A DNA stretch of 64,000 nucleotides from Allacma fusca (taxonomy: Eukaryota > Arthropoda > Collembola > Symphypleona > Sminthuridae): the NCBI GenBank assembly GCA_947179485.1, contig OX359246.1, forward strand, positions 22,320,001 to 22,384,000, read 5' to 3'. The translations under genes and the position numbers were made by a program. Shown here one piece after another: positions 22,701 through 30,349 of the stretch. Numbering within the stretch: position 1 is the stretch's first letter; the number at the start of each line of letters is the position of its first letter. The notes beneath the pieces were generated by a model. That model was not told where the DNA came from. It saw nothing but the letters and a program-made list of their open reading frames with translations, and did not search any database.

Positions 22701-23638
22701 TCTGGATATCTTGTCAACAATGCTCGGTACTTAGCTCTTCCTTCTTCATCGAGCTCTTCATTGACGTCGAAACAATCGAGCTGTTCTTGTGTGAGCCTTT
22801 TATGAGCATCACGTAATTGATTGCGTTTAATTTTGATGAGATCAAAATTTTCCTCAGCATGACCTATAGCTGTACGTCCATACATTGTTTGTGGGCATGG
22901 AGCTGGATTGAATACATATGCGAAAGGTTCTTCATTTGGTACTACACCTGCGGCTACTAAAAGTCGCTTGCTGGTGTAAAGCTTTTCTGATGGTTGCAAA
23001 TAAAAATCCTTTTTGATACGTTTTGGAATTTGTATGGGCACTTTCATGTGTCCATAGGCTGGTATTGTGACTGCTTTTTGAGTCCTGCACATCATGTTCT
23101 TCGGTCCTTTGACTTCATAAAATGAAAATATTGACCTGACAAATTCTATGTCGGCCTTCTTCTCTCCGACGTAGAGATGCGTGTCCCTAGTCATTGGAAC
23201 TGTTTGAAATCGGTCGCTCCGTATTTCATTATTCTTGTAATCCAACGTTATTCCGTAGCGTGATAGAAGATCTTCACCTATAATCATTCGTGGCTCTAGT
23301 GTTTCCATTACTAGACCTTTGAATAAAAGTTTTTCACCTTCAATCATCATTGTGAATTTGGTGAGGCAAATTGGTTTTACCAATTCTGCATTAGCTACTG
23401 CTACTCGCAGAGCGCTTGGGACTTCTTTTATTTCCGCACATCTTGGTACTAAGTTTCTTTGGATACAGGATCTTGTTGCTCCTGAATCTAGTAAAGCTGG
23501 TATCATCATACTGCATATTTGCACTTGTAAAGTTGATTTGTTGCCGTTTGATAAACGACATGGGTTGAGATCAATAATTTCTAATTCTTCGTCGTCTTTT
23601 GACTGACTTTCTACTCTAGTTGCTATAATTGCATTCAT
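16448..23638 (-). CDS. pol: ORF2: Pol (protease, RT, RNase H, integrase) with long linker and tail
   Basis: 2396 aa from the first ATG; by -1 frameshifting the frame is entered at 23686, so the true product is probably Gag-Pol. Protease: DSGAT at 51 and MIIGEDLL at 118-125. RT: LDMESGFF with Asp430 and YLDD at 492-495. RNase H: Asp651, Glu689, Asp716 and the DADFLSR end near 757. Integrase: zinc ligands His1431, His1439, Cys1469, Cys1472; catalytic Asp1501, Asp1561, Glu1597; GPY/F module (PYKGPFVV) near 1728-1735. The order and the GPY/F module identify Ty3/gypsy. All catalytic residues are present. Two oddities stand out: about 600 aa of acidic, disordered sequence between RNase H and integrase, and a Ser/Thr/Asn-rich tail of about 600 aa after integrase. 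Residues from about 1933 onward are overlapped by small ORFs in the +1 frame. Confidence 0.97.
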   Translation of the reverse strand: MNAIIATRVESQSKDDEELEIIDLNPCRLSNGNKSTLQVQICSMMIPALLDSGATRSCIQRNLVPRCAEIKEVPSALRVAVANAELVKPICLTKFTMMIEGEKLLFKGLVMETLEPRMIIGEDLLSRYGITLDYKNNEIRSDRFQTVPMTRDTHLYVGEKKADIEFVRSIFSFYEVKGPKNMMCRTQKAVTIPAYGHMKVPIQIPKRIKKDFYLQPSEKLYTSKRLLVAAGVVPNEEPFAYVFNPAPCPQTMYGRTAIGHAEENFDLIKIKRNQLRDAHKRLTQEQLDCFDVNEELDEEGRAKYRALLTRYPECFAFNKGDLKEPAWIDPIRIHTGNNPPVQAKPFPCSPMERQKVREEVQKMLDADIIKEVNGPYSSPLFLIKKKDGTFRSVVDYRALNKTITDQVYPLARIDDILMQFGKSAMFDTLDMESGFFQLLIHEDDQIITSFITQDGLYAFKRLPMGVKIAPSAFQRAADQMLGSLKFRGAMVYLDDVISYGIHLLDKLASLEELMLRASNKNFKFKPKKCKFGYFEVIVLGFKVSREGTSPDPAKVDAIRHVPIPKSETEARRFFGICSFYRKYIKDFAKIASPISQSWIGSKGKSEGQKRIRCFQWSADATIAFNILKTKLMTQPVLAHFNPELDCILHTDASISGLGCCILQDDGGEHPIAYASRTLIQSEKNYSVTELELAAVVYAVRKFRQYLYLRKFLIRSDHLALCYLRLQKDPNHRISKFVNKLQEFDFQVTYKKGALHLDADFLSRAPLPYTKEDLEDTEDRVIEFDPDPVKEHKIALEEQKQIPQGNIMMPPPACAASLTTRESYKGKYWTDDESQSSDEEEAIIPQRQNPWSGRLKGQPRRKVKSQVEILAPQPNLEETDWENHTMSVKSRVNEVTHSYSALKEWKLSVDDIVTIHEFREDDPQEDENTWKYTNEYIYEKNLKLIQEIELHNATINELDMKEFLSPDKVQNENEDFDRNTIIDIGMGTDWSPTPKSTAATTSQSPANGKVDTNSPKSLGQMTRSTMEFTTMDGAGEAETKAVHLPPAIIVDSDTEVHDQTLKNQETADLVSQAAETTQKKSSTFSPTHPASPTEAKKLVLTDEDRNVQKECDRPTLRQEKFSVENHIPSGHDPTDEEKWFAFEETWRNPTPAKGDEWKLKQEVISQLKTYTAQSARKTDQTPDAESPGYANNSDLDTPQRIKAMKISKDVDEWMKNIQRRSAACESEENKNPPPSHTYISTENPDNEDNYSLLATTVEELRKNIREGEIKFTDGRSWKIQPLKGQGVVTSKKTSHSLCLSQDEDQRNKDAQKTEDMSLNRAIKFVPGAHALQGCEGSKDTFSTHKPVCRILEDEEQVTMLEEHNMQEMQRDDPDCLFIMDKIKMRHTLNWKDKEKYSRYEIDEEGILTIVHKDGRKLYVPRVLRNFLLSKAHDGILCGGHLGFQKTLHRLNKNYFWRKMNVSVAKYVMSCESCQAAKSMRMKPAGLLHPIRIENVGDALCIDLIGPMQISIKGNKYIIIAQDYVSKFVIAEAIPDKTADRIAKFLLHKVVLKYGLFKNLLSDGGSEFRAEITQALLRRLGMNHSTSTALRHNSVGQIERMVQTISTMLSHYTQKEQALWCSCLPFLINAYNCSHHDVTKETPYFMMFRRQPIYDFNLQLCLSSVDTNFMSAEEATTRIEKAIAKIRERQDYSKDWYDRKRRFVKFNIGDTVRVFTPTRIVGKSERFLHPYKGPFVVIEVLAKDNYIIQDLRNSKKRQKVHVERLKKCLQREHIEDEYSYDLDSDIVELVTKRNWNKCGKVIVSQPRSILKSSTTSDNSSTTSKKVTFKVQPAQTEEITREFSSESYSDSSSDQAQPVQQRGEFCDKNYSHSQITPSEGGKSNQGPHQHKDNIQGRKGTTKQSSTQVREFSSENYSDNREFLDKNYPYFTRSKVNEHPRGNQGRDKGIETTEEFSPNKNLEVRSSGRVHQTENRRLRTANSRNKTSNVKFLPTSGEITRRGSTRVTDDTHKERINPNHPGITSPINQGKGERNSSQTKNFTSDFGTTGNTEQIETTRGRSQSNPPGNSESQRRYFGFNKPAENSSGVISEGEEETQPLIDESDFKTLKKLSSSGISPTELDVDDSSECRETNSYNSGSEPRINQPPTTERGRPGEIETGNQGPSEATSRVEVPWPSVKADISTQLLHTDEQKALEEPPFVELNTKPTQRSSETNTAKPTSARQSDQRSNSTSGKGDRTNRESQEYSEKSNSSSKQSSQQFKQPSEREVLVENSTEEDEEFQEVPVEENGQDSVDTHTEVINTPVEFSTEEDKSLDVITKDSPRRPERIRTNTSDHRETFSDPQKPTNTDPAGASPSAGGNPGAEEAVKTSQEGGAEETGESRRYPTRTRQRTRRFGSV
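16834..17079 (-). CDS. Overprinted coiled-coil ORF 4 (81 aa) in pol tail
   Basis: +1 frame of pol, stop TAG. Residues about 20-65 have coiled-coil character (RIREAIARVEREIEQTERV), with a Pro-rich N-terminus and an Asn-rich end. The ATG is directly preceded by TTGCTTCACACAG, an acceptor-like sequence abutting the start just as for ORF3 (AG at 17081-17080). This is the small ORF with the clearest possible route to expression. Confidence 0.5.
   Translation of the reverse strand: MSKRPWKSPPLWNSTPSPPSEAQRQTLQSLQAQGSRIREAIARVEREIEQTERVKNTLKNQIRAANSLANNSNNPRNEKSL
17113..17283 (-). CDS. Overprinted coiled-coil ORF 3 (56 aa) in pol tail
   Basis: A short ORF in the same +1 frame of pol, ATG at 17283-17281 and stop TAA at 17115-17113. 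Almost the whole length is coiled coil (INRLRQREGDLEKLKQEI and onward), ending in CLGPQ. It lies between two in-frame stops near 17314 and 17299 and the start of the next small ORF at 17079. The start context is weak (T at -3). Confidence 0.4.
   Translation of the reverse strand: MWTTAVSVERQILTIRDQNRELINRLRQREGDLEKLKQEIKDLQKRLHELRCLGPQ
17383..17625 (-). CDS. Overprinted coiled-coil ORF 2 (80 aa) in pol tail
   Basis: +1 frame of pol. It starts one codon after the stop of the preceding small ORF (TAA CTG ATG), an arrangement that would suit termination-reinitiation or stop readthrough. Nearly the entire 80 aa is heptad-like and rich in Leu, Ile, Gln, Glu and Lys (for example EIRLKQRILHQISEQQEIL). 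No zinc-binding or membrane features. The ATG context is weak (C at -3). Confidence 0.45.
   Translation of the reverse strand: MTHTKRELILIIQGLQAQLIKAKENEIRLKQRILHQISEQQEILNKLKQLEGDHKATLQETQKAKEDISDLINQLKIAQV
17629..17841 (-). CDS. Overprinted coiled-coil ORF 1 (70 aa) in pol tail
   Basis: The first of five small ORFs in the +1 frame of the pol tail; its ATG directly follows an in-frame TAA. Residues 3-50 are coiled-coil-like (LEEIRDEIRGLKQQRNL, then YIKQRIADLELLIQE). The last 20 aa are polar and include one Cys. The overlapped pol frame here is Arg/Thr/Ser/Asn-rich and looks unstructured. The ATG has T at -3. Confidence 0.45.
   Translation of the reverse strand: MNTLEEIRDEIRGLKQQRNLVQIKIWKYAAQEEYIKQRIADLELLIQETKPQTSSFCPQVEKSQDEVQPE
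17842..18130 (-). repeat. Four-fold degenerate repeat in the pol tail
   Basis: Pol carries four related motifs of the type (R/G)EF-x-x-(E/K)-(S/N)-Y: REFSSESYS, GEFCDKNYS, REFSSENYS and REFLDKNYP. At the DNA level each begins GAATTTT. They are spaced irregularly just before the overprinted small ORFs. Function unknown. Confidence 0.6.
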
Positions 23639-23658
23639 TCTTTCTTGGATATCTTCAG

Positions 23659-26600
23659 TTACTGGGGGTGCGTCCCCCTCTGTGAGTTTCCCGACGGATA
23701 TGGGCTAGATTGTCTTTTGTGTGGGCAATTTCTCCTCAGGTGGCCCATCTCTCCACATCCGAAACACTTTAGGTCGGTTTGAGTGGATTCTAGCGCCAAT
23801 TGTCCCGGTATCGGTTGTGACTGCTCCTGGCGGTCTGGTTGATTTCTCCAAGAGTTGTTTCTGTCATTGCTTTGGCTGTTTCGGTCCCTGGAGTTAGTTC
23901 TACTCCTGTTGTTATTGTTATTGTACTGTTGGGGTCGCTGACCTCCTTGGTTATTGTTTGGCTGATAACCCTGGTTCTGGTAACCTTGTGGGTTGGCCTG
24001 AATTTGCTGCATGCCAGGGTTGGCGTACCCTGCATTTTGCCCTTGACCGTATCCTTGTTGAGGTACGTATCCTTGAGATGGTCCATACCCTTGGGTAGGT
24101 GCATAACCTTGAAATGGTGCATAACCTTGTTGTGGTGGGTATCCTTGATTCGGATTAAACCCTTGGGGTGGCATAAAGCCTTGAGTTTGATTAAATCCTT
24201 GGCTGTTATAGCCGTTGTAGGATTGATTGTATCCTTGGTTCATCTGTTGGTCATTCCACTGACGATTTCCCTGATTGTTAGGGTTGTTGTTGTAGTATTG
24301 TCGGTTCGGACTTTGTCTGGGTCCGAAATTTTGGTTCCGCTGCGGGTAACCTTGGTTGTTGGAGCTGTTGCCATCATTTCTGTACTGAGGCCTACTCCTG
24401 TCTTGATTATTGTAGAATCTCTCAGGTGTTGGAGATCTACCTCGGTTCCCATAATTTCTTCGGTCATCATACCCTTGGTTGTTACGTCCCCTGTCCGGGT
24501 AGTTGTTATTGTTACTGTAACCTGGGCTGGAATTCCGTGAGTTGTTGAAGTTTCCCTGACCTGGACTTCGTCCCCGTTGGTCATTAGGTCTATTCTCAGG
24601 TCTCCGATAGTCCTGTTGTTCTCTCACTGCAGCTATTTTCACTACAGTTGTTTCCGCTGGAACGGGTTTCATTCCGGAGGTTAATTTCTCCAACATTTCT
24701 TGGACTTTGGCAAATCTTGTCTCAATAGATTCCGCGCCGTCCGTCTTTCGGTCTTCATCATACTGCTTGATTCCCTCTATGAAATCTGCTACAGTCCCTG
24801 CTGTCCATCCTCGGCAGAAAACTATGTATTCGGATGTTAAACCTGCGCGTAAGAGTCTGATTTTCTCCAGTTCGGGCATAAATCTGTCGACTCTATTGAT
24901 TAGTGCTAATTTCGCATCTATGTATGCGCATGGATCTTCATCCGTATTCATCTTTCGCTTTTCCATTAGTGTACGTATCATTTGGTCGGTGATACTGTAC
25001 CTTATTAAAAATTCCTCCCTGAATTCGTCCCAGTTAATGGTGTCGTAGGGTAGTTCCTCATGTAATCTTCGTTCGGCAATCCAATTTCTGATCCAATCCC
25101 TGACGGGTGGGTCAAAGATGATCTGTACGTATTGCATCCTAGTTATGATGGTATCTCCTCCGAACCTGTTGGTTTGGAGTTCGGCTGTTGCGAAAGCTGT
25201 CTCTGGGTCATCTACACCCGGTTTGAATTCTACTTTGGGAAACATGAGGGCGGTCATGTCGTCGTCCAGATGTCTCCTTGGAATTATTCGTACTTGTTCT
25301 TGGTCTGCAACTTCCTCAATACGTATTCCCTGATTGCGATTGAGTGGTACGTATGGGTTGATGATGTTAACGTTGACCTGGTTGAAGAAATTATTTCTGT
25401 TCACAATCTGTCTATTCCTCCAGTTGTCGAAGGCTTCGAAGTCGTGAGGGTTACTTGAGTTGCTACTACTGGAGCTGGATGATGAGCTACTTCCTCCGGA
25501 ACTTCCGGGGTCACTCCTTGCTCTCTGTCTGCCTCCAATGTGTCTACCTCCTCTTGAGCCTCCTCGACCTGGATTTGACCTTTGTTGAGATGGTCGCTGA
25601 TTGTGGGAGTTATTGTTATTAGCTCCTCGTGGCTGGTTTCCTCTCCCGGACCCACTTGGTCCTGGGCCTGGTGGTCTGGGTCGGTTATTTCCAATTTGAC
25701 GGCGTGCTCGTAAGGGTTTACGTCTCTTTCTGACTTGAGTGAGTACAACTTGAGTTTCCGGACTAAGGTCTCGAAGTCGGATTCTTGGGAAGAAGTGGGT
25801 TTCTCCGGTATTATCCACAAATCGGACTTCCTCTTGTATTTCTTCGTCTCTTTCTATTGCCCTGAACGCTGCGTCGTAGGCGTCGTCTATCGAAATTCTT
25901 ATGGTAAATTGACCTGGTACTTCCGGGATAATGAAGTCCTCTTCGTCAACTCCAATAAAGATGTGCTCTGTCTCTACGCTAGACTGTGCACTGCTATGCT
26001 GACCACTCTCACGTCTCGGAGTGTCTCTCTGTATTACCTGCTCTTCTTCTTCCTCGCTGGACGTGTCACTCAAGATTTCTACGTTAGGGTCGTGAAGTAA
26101 TCTATTCAATGCCTCTTGGTGGTCGTGTTCGTTCTCGATGTTTTCCAAGAAGCCTGGTGGTACCCTTTGTCTGCGAACGCCGTTTGGTAAACTGATGTGT
26201 CGATGGTAAAGTCTAAAATTAGGTGCGATGTAGCTGGAGATCTGCCCGGGATCTAAAGATCTTCGGGTAATTATATTCCAGAAGGTAAATATCGGGTGTT
26301 CACTCAGAACAATTTCTTCGTGTTCAGCTCTTGTGGCTGCAAATGCTTCAAAGTTTGAATCCCTTGCGGGTCTGAACCTTCGTTGTATGATACCGTCCCT
26401 TCTGTTGTAATAGATCAGGCGTCTCACTTGACCTGTCCAAGTCGCTTCGTTTTCTACCCCCTGGTTTCTGAATCTGTCTTGTTTTCTCGCGATCTTAGAG
26501 TACTGACGTACTGTTATTCTGCTTGGTACTAACTCGTCTTCGGTTGCTTCGTTCTCGCTGGTGTATACTCTGCCACTTGGTCCTGTCCAAATGTTAACTC

Positions 26601-29600
26601 CGTATTGTAAGTCGTCAAGCCAACTGACTTTATCTTGACTTGTGGTTGGAGTTGTTGTTACTCGAGATGGTCCCGCTACTGCTGAATTTGGTCTGACGGG
26701 GACAGCTGGAGCTGTCGGTGTCGTTGGTCGGTTTGCTGACCTAGTTATGAACCTTCCGGTTGGTCTAGCTGGTACTGCAAAAGTCGTTGCTGCACGTGTC
26801 GTAGATGCAGGTGTTGCTGTCCGTGACCTTAAGGTGTCACCTTGGACGTACGACTCGTTGCTTCTGGATGTCTGTTCCGAAGGTGGTGGTTGTGGTGCTG
26901 TTACAAGCTCCCCACCTTCTATGATGGTCCTGTCGTTGTTGGTTGCTCGTTGCAGGATGTCTCGACCTCGTAAACTGTGGCGGTGTATACCTGTGCGTCC
27001 TATCGGTAGGCTGTTGTATAACGAGCCTCTCGGTGATTGATAGATGGTAAATCTGTCTTGGGGTCTAAATGCCTGATAGTAAGTACCTGTGTCAGAATTT
27101 CTGATGGTATTTGCGATAGTCAATGACGGATTCTGTTCCCGTAGTTGTCTCCCTACTTGCACCAATGTTCTTAAAGCTGTTTCACTAACGTCAAGTGGCG
27201 GTGCTCGCAACGCGTGCACGGGTGGGTGTACGTAGATTCGACCTCCCGGAGACTGGTAAACTCGGTGTACCAGTTGGTCGTTGTTGGTTGCCTGGGTGGA
27301 ATCTGTGTTGACGTACAGTTTTGTTGTTGCTAAATCTCTCTTAACGTTAGCCTGCGATGTACTACCAATTTGGGTGGTCTCGACCTCCTCAGTCGGTGTT
27401 TCCAAATCGTCCTGGGTAGGTTGTGGCCTAAATTGTAGGTTAGGTTGAGTTGGTCGATTCCTTGGCGTATTTTCCGTTGAAACCTGTCTATTCTGACTGG
27501 TTGGTGAGACGTGTGCTGGGTTGATTTGCTGTGTTATTTCGTGAGAGTTGCTGTGTCGGCTTGACTGTCCTCTGTCACCTGTTGCGGGTGTTGAGCGACA
27601 GGAATTACTGGACCTCGGGGTCACTCTCGGTTGTGCCGTAGAGCTCCCTGTTGGCGTCTGATTACCTGTCTGGACTGTGGGTGATGTAGTGGGTGCTCTT
27701 GGGCTACCCTTCTGTATGGCTGTCTCGCAACGGCTGTTGCTTGGTCTCTCACGTGTCGTAATCCCTTGTGGACTGATTCTGGGATTTAAGTTGCTGTTCT
27801 CCTCAGCACTATTTACCCTGTAATGTCTTCTCACCGATTTCTGGAAAAGTTGTGACCTAGGTGATGAGTAATCTACCTGGTTACTGTCCGTCACCTGGTT
27901 ACTTGGTCTGAGATGGTCACGATCGGAGTTACTCGACTTCCGATTTCGAGGGGTTGTTAGACCTGTTTGAAGTGTCGCTGAGGCTATTGCCTGGGCTATA
28001 GCCTTGTTGATTGAGCTTGAGCGGGTATTTAAGCTTTCGGGTGAAATTCTTCGTGACGTAACGGGTTGTACTGTAGGTTCGCCTGAGATGGTCCTTAGCG
28101 TAGATCTAGATGCTGGTTCTAATAAACCCGTAACCGGATTCCGTGTTACTGGTGGGTTTCGTTGTTCGTACCTAAGGTACCTGCTAATGATGTCGTCAGC
28201 ACTGGAGTCGATTACACTTTGTTGGGTGGTCCCGTTGTTATTTGAATCTTGTTCTGGACCTGGCCTACTCTCGTCGCTGACTCGTCTTTCTTGTCGTGGT
28301 TGACCAAATTCTAGATTTTCGCTAAGTCTTCCGGATTGTATCACGGTTGTGTACCTAGGTGTATCGTTGAAGAAAATCTGGCTATCCTGGTGTGCCTGGT
28401 GACTTCTCAACGACAATACCCGGTGCTCTAAAAGGTTTCGGATGACGTCTGTGGGGATGAAAATGTTGTCCCTGACGTTCCGACCGTACTCGAAGGCACG
28501 TGTACGTAACACTTCCCTTTCTTCCCTATTCGGATCTCTGTTGTTGTCCCGTCTGTGGGTGACTTCAGCTAATCTAAGGAAAAAATGTGTCCACTGGACT
28601 GTACCTGTATAAAGATTTTGAGCTAACCTGTGATACACCTCTATCAGTTGTCCTTCCAATCCTCGAACTACCAGAAAATTTTCCACTGAGTTCCGTTGGA
28701 AGCCTGCGGTGGTCACTAATTGTTGAAACGATCCCGCTGGTACTATCACACCTGTACCTGTCACTAATTGTACGAAATTTTCTTCCACTCTTTGGATGTT
28801 ATCTTGCCCTTCTCTGATCGATGGTAACTGATCCTCGACTGGGCCTTCCTGTTCTGTAGACTCAGACACCCGGCTGAGTGTCCTTTGAAAGCCTACGTCT
28901 CCTCTATTGGAGAATCCTGGAGATGGTCTTGATAGAAACCTGTCTCGTACAAGTTGTTGTATGTCTGGTTGTTGAGAAACTGTTGTATTTGACTGTGAAG
29001 CCTTACGGTGGTCACTGATGCTTAAATTTGATAACTGTTGATTTAATTGAGTAGTGACCTGGTCACGATCACTCCCTATACTGTTATTAGTACGTGGCAA
29101 TCCTGTTGGTGAGTCACCTTGTTCGCTCTGTTCAGTTGACTCGTCCGATTGAGTTATTGCTAAATTGTCCCTAAATGATGAGTGCGTACTGAGATTTCCT
29201 GGCTGGATAATCTCTGGTGTACTTGTTGCTATAGCAATTGGTCTATTGGAATCCTCCAACTCATCCAATTCCGTTGAGCTTTGCTGATTAACCTGTTGTT
29301 CTGTTTGTCCAGTAGCTTTTCTGCACATTCCTTGGCTTTGTACATCCTGTTGGGATTGTACACTCGTATCTTGAGGAATGTCTCCGTTGCCAACTGGGTT
29401 TGTCAGGTTGCTGACAACCACATTGTTGGGTGATTCATTGGTCACATCTTCCATCTCACTTTCTGGAGTTGCGAATCCTTGCTCGACTTCCTCTACGCTT
29501 GTATGATTGCTTCCAGGATCCGTGATGATTTCAAATGATGACGTGGCAGCGCTACTAGTTGGTCTTTCCTCAGGTTGATTGAATTGCGACAGGATTTCCT

Positions 29601-30225
29601 TAATCGTGGGGTCAGCATCGTGACTGACAAAAACCATGTCTCCTCTAGCATTTAGCATGAATTCGCCTGTGGTTTCAACCTCCTGGTCTTGTTGGACCTG
29701 TTGGCCCTCCAGGTTGGTTACCTCGAGGTCGCGTAATTCTCGTTGCATCGCTAGTCTATGGAGATTCTGTCCTTGCACCACCTTTGTTTTTGAAAACTTT
29801 GGTGTTTGTGCTGTCGATACTGTTGGTGTTCGTTTAGGACTGGTTGCCGTACCTGTTGCAGGTGTTGACACCGTGTCCAAGAACACATCCATGCTTTCAT
29901 CATTATTGTCAGGATTATCTCCGTGCCCCATGGCCTGCGAGCCCGATGGACTTTGTGCAGATAATGCCAGGGTTGTACTGCCGGATTCTTCCATGACTGT
30001 AGATGTCGAAGCTGAAGATGTTGAAGAGAGGTCTACACCTGCCGTTGCTGTATTAGCTTTGGCTTTCGCTGCTTTCTTCTCCTCTTTCCTACGGGCGAGG
30101 ATTTCCTCCAAGCCTGTTTCATTCTGTGGCACTGGGCCTGCAGATCGCGTAGTCCTTCGAGATGGTATTGAAGGTGCAGGTGGTGGTTCCCTTCTTGATG
30201 GATGTTGGTTCTTTTCGGGTTCCAT
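23659..30225 (-). CDS. gag: ORF1: giant Gag with capsid region, QGY-rich stretch and CCHC knuckle
   Basis: 2188 aa, ATG 30225. Residues 1 to about 1600 are mainly Ser/Thr/Gln/Asn-rich and disordered; they include three similar short motifs of the type Y-x-S-P-x-G-x-x-Y near 1000, 1065 and 1225, and a Ser run near 1590. About 1660-1843 is a typical Ty3/gypsy capsid (Retrotrans_gag-like) helical region (FREEFLIRYSITDQMI). Then comes an Asn/Arg/Gly-rich segment, a prion-like block of about a dozen QGY/QGF units (plus-strand 23990-24240), and a zinc knuckle CFGCGEMGHLRRNC (CX2CX4HX4C) about 25 residues from the end. Usual Gags of this group are 300-600 aa, so the N-terminal extension of about 1,600 aa is exceptional. 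It ends 21 nt before the pol ATG and contains the frameshift site. Confidence 0.95.
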   Translation of the reverse strand: MEPEKNQHPSRREPPPAPSIPSRRTTRSAGPVPQNETGLEEILARRKEEKKAAKAKANTATAGVDLSSTSSASTSTVMEESGSTTLALSAQSPSGSQAMGHGDNPDNNDESMDVFLDTVSTPATGTATSPKRTPTVSTAQTPKFSKTKVVQGQNLHRLAMQRELRDLEVTNLEGQQVQQDQEVETTGEFMLNARGDMVFVSHDADPTIKEILSQFNQPEERPTSSAATSSFEIITDPGSNHTSVEEVEQGFATPESEMEDVTNESPNNVVVSNLTNPVGNGDIPQDTSVQSQQDVQSQGMCRKATGQTEQQVNQQSSTELDELEDSNRPIAIATSTPEIIQPGNLSTHSSFRDNLAITQSDESTEQSEQGDSPTGLPRTNNSIGSDRDQVTTQLNQQLSNLSISDHRKASQSNTTVSQQPDIQQLVRDRFLSRPSPGFSNRGDVGFQRTLSRVSESTEQEGPVEDQLPSIREGQDNIQRVEENFVQLVTGTGVIVPAGSFQQLVTTAGFQRNSVENFLVVRGLEGQLIEVYHRLAQNLYTGTVQWTHFFLRLAEVTHRRDNNRDPNREEREVLRTRAFEYGRNVRDNIFIPTDVIRNLLEHRVLSLRSHQAHQDSQIFFNDTPRYTTVIQSGRLSENLEFGQPRQERRVSDESRPGPEQDSNNNGTTQQSVIDSSADDIISRYLRYEQRNPPVTRNPVTGLLEPASRSTLRTISGEPTVQPVTSRRISPESLNTRSSSINKAIAQAIASATLQTGLTTPRNRKSSNSDRDHLRPSNQVTDSNQVDYSSPRSQLFQKSVRRHYRVNSAEENSNLNPRISPQGITTRERPSNSRCETAIQKGSPRAPTTSPTVQTGNQTPTGSSTAQPRVTPRSSNSCRSTPATGDRGQSSRHSNSHEITQQINPAHVSPTSQNRQVSTENTPRNRPTQPNLQFRPQPTQDDLETPTEEVETTQIGSTSQANVKRDLATTKLYVNTDSTQATNNDQLVHRVYQSPGGRIYVHPPVHALRAPPLDVSETALRTLVQVGRQLREQNPSLTIANTIRNSDTGTYYQAFRPQDRFTIYQSPRGSLYNSLPIGRTGIHRHSLRGRDILQRATNNDRTIIEGGELVTAPQPPPSEQTSRSNESYVQGDTLRSRTATPASTTRAATTFAVPARPTGRFITRSANRPTTPTAPAVPVRPNSAVAGPSRVTTTPTTSQDKVSWLDDLQYGVNIWTGPSGRVYTSENEATEDELVPSRITVRQYSKIARKQDRFRNQGVENEATWTGQVRRLIYYNRRDGIIQRRFRPARDSNFEAFAATRAEHEEIVLSEHPIFTFWNIITRRSLDPGQISSYIAPNFRLYHRHISLPNGVRRQRVPPGFLENIENEHDHQEALNRLLHDPNVEILSDTSSEEEEEQVIQRDTPRRESGQHSSAQSSVETEHIFIGVDEEDFIIPEVPGQFTIRISIDDAYDAAFRAIERDEEIQEEVRFVDNTGETHFFPRIRLRDLSPETQVVLTQVRKRRKPLRARRQIGNNRPRPPGPGPSGSGRGNQPRGANNNNSHNQRPSQQRSNPGRGGSRGGRHIGGRQRARSDPGSSGGSSSSSSSSSSNSSNPHDFEAFDNWRNRQIVNRNNFFNQVNVNIINPYVPLNRNQGIRIEEVADQEQVRIIPRRHLDDDMTALMFPKVEFKPGVDDPETAFATAELQTNRFGGDTIITRMQYVQIIFDPPVRDWIRNWIAERRLHEELPYDTINWDEFREEFLIRYSITDQMIRTLMEKRKMNTDEDPCAYIDAKLALINRVDRFMPELEKIRLLRAGLTSEYIVFCRGWTAGTVADFIEGIKQYDEDRKTDGAESIETRFAKVQEMLEKLTSGMKPVPAETTVVKIAAVREQQDYRRPENRPNDQRGRSPGQGNFNNSRNSSPGYSNNNNYPDRGRNNQGYDDRRNYGNRGRSPTPERFYNNQDRSRPQYRNDGNSSNNQGYPQRNQNFGPRQSPNRQYYNNNPNNQGNRQWNDQQMNQGYNQSYNGYNSQGFNQTQGFMPPQGFNPNQGYPPQQGYAPFQGYAPTQGYGPSQGYVPQQGYGQGQNAGYANPGMQQIQANPQGYQNQGYQPNNNQGGQRPQQYNNNNNRSRTNSRDRNSQSNDRNNSWRNQPDRQEQSQPIPGQLALESTQTDLKCFGCGEMGHLRRNCPHKRQSSPYPSGNSQRGTHPQ
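23664..23692 (-). promoter_or_regulatory. Programmed -1 frameshift signal (gag to pol)
   Basis: The sense strand carries G GGA AAC in the gag frame (23692-23686), a canonical X XXY YYZ slippery heptamer of the type known from simian retrovirus gag-pro. A 7-nt spacer (TCACAGA) follows. Then comes a hairpin of five G-C pairs with a 5-nt loop (GGGGG ACGCA CCCCC, 23678-23664). A -1 slip places ribosomes in the pol frame, which is open from there to the pol ATG, and bypasses the gag stop 27 nt from the heptamer end. Confidence 0.85.
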
Positions 30226-30349
30226 ACCTGTAAACGTCCTAACTTTTTCTTGATGGGCTGAAAAATGCTAAGGCGTTTCGTAGAGTTTGGTTTTATGAAT
30301 TTGTTTTGACGGTTGTGAGAGTTCTTCTGTCAAATTCAATCCTGAAAAC

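Noticed and set aside
23839-24540. 233-codon ORF on the plus strand
   Set aside because: Antisense shadow of the low-complexity Gag C-terminus; Val/Leu/Ser-rich with no domain.
25401-25820. 139-codon minus-strand ORF inside gag in another frame
   Set aside because: Overlaps the Gly/Arg/Ser low-complexity part of gag, where frame-shifted reading naturally gives Glu/Val/Gln-rich open sequence. Isolated, unlike the five-ORF cluster in pol.
29636-30253. 205-codon ORF on the plus strand
   Set aside because: Antisense shadow of the Gag N-terminus; composition follows the gag codons.
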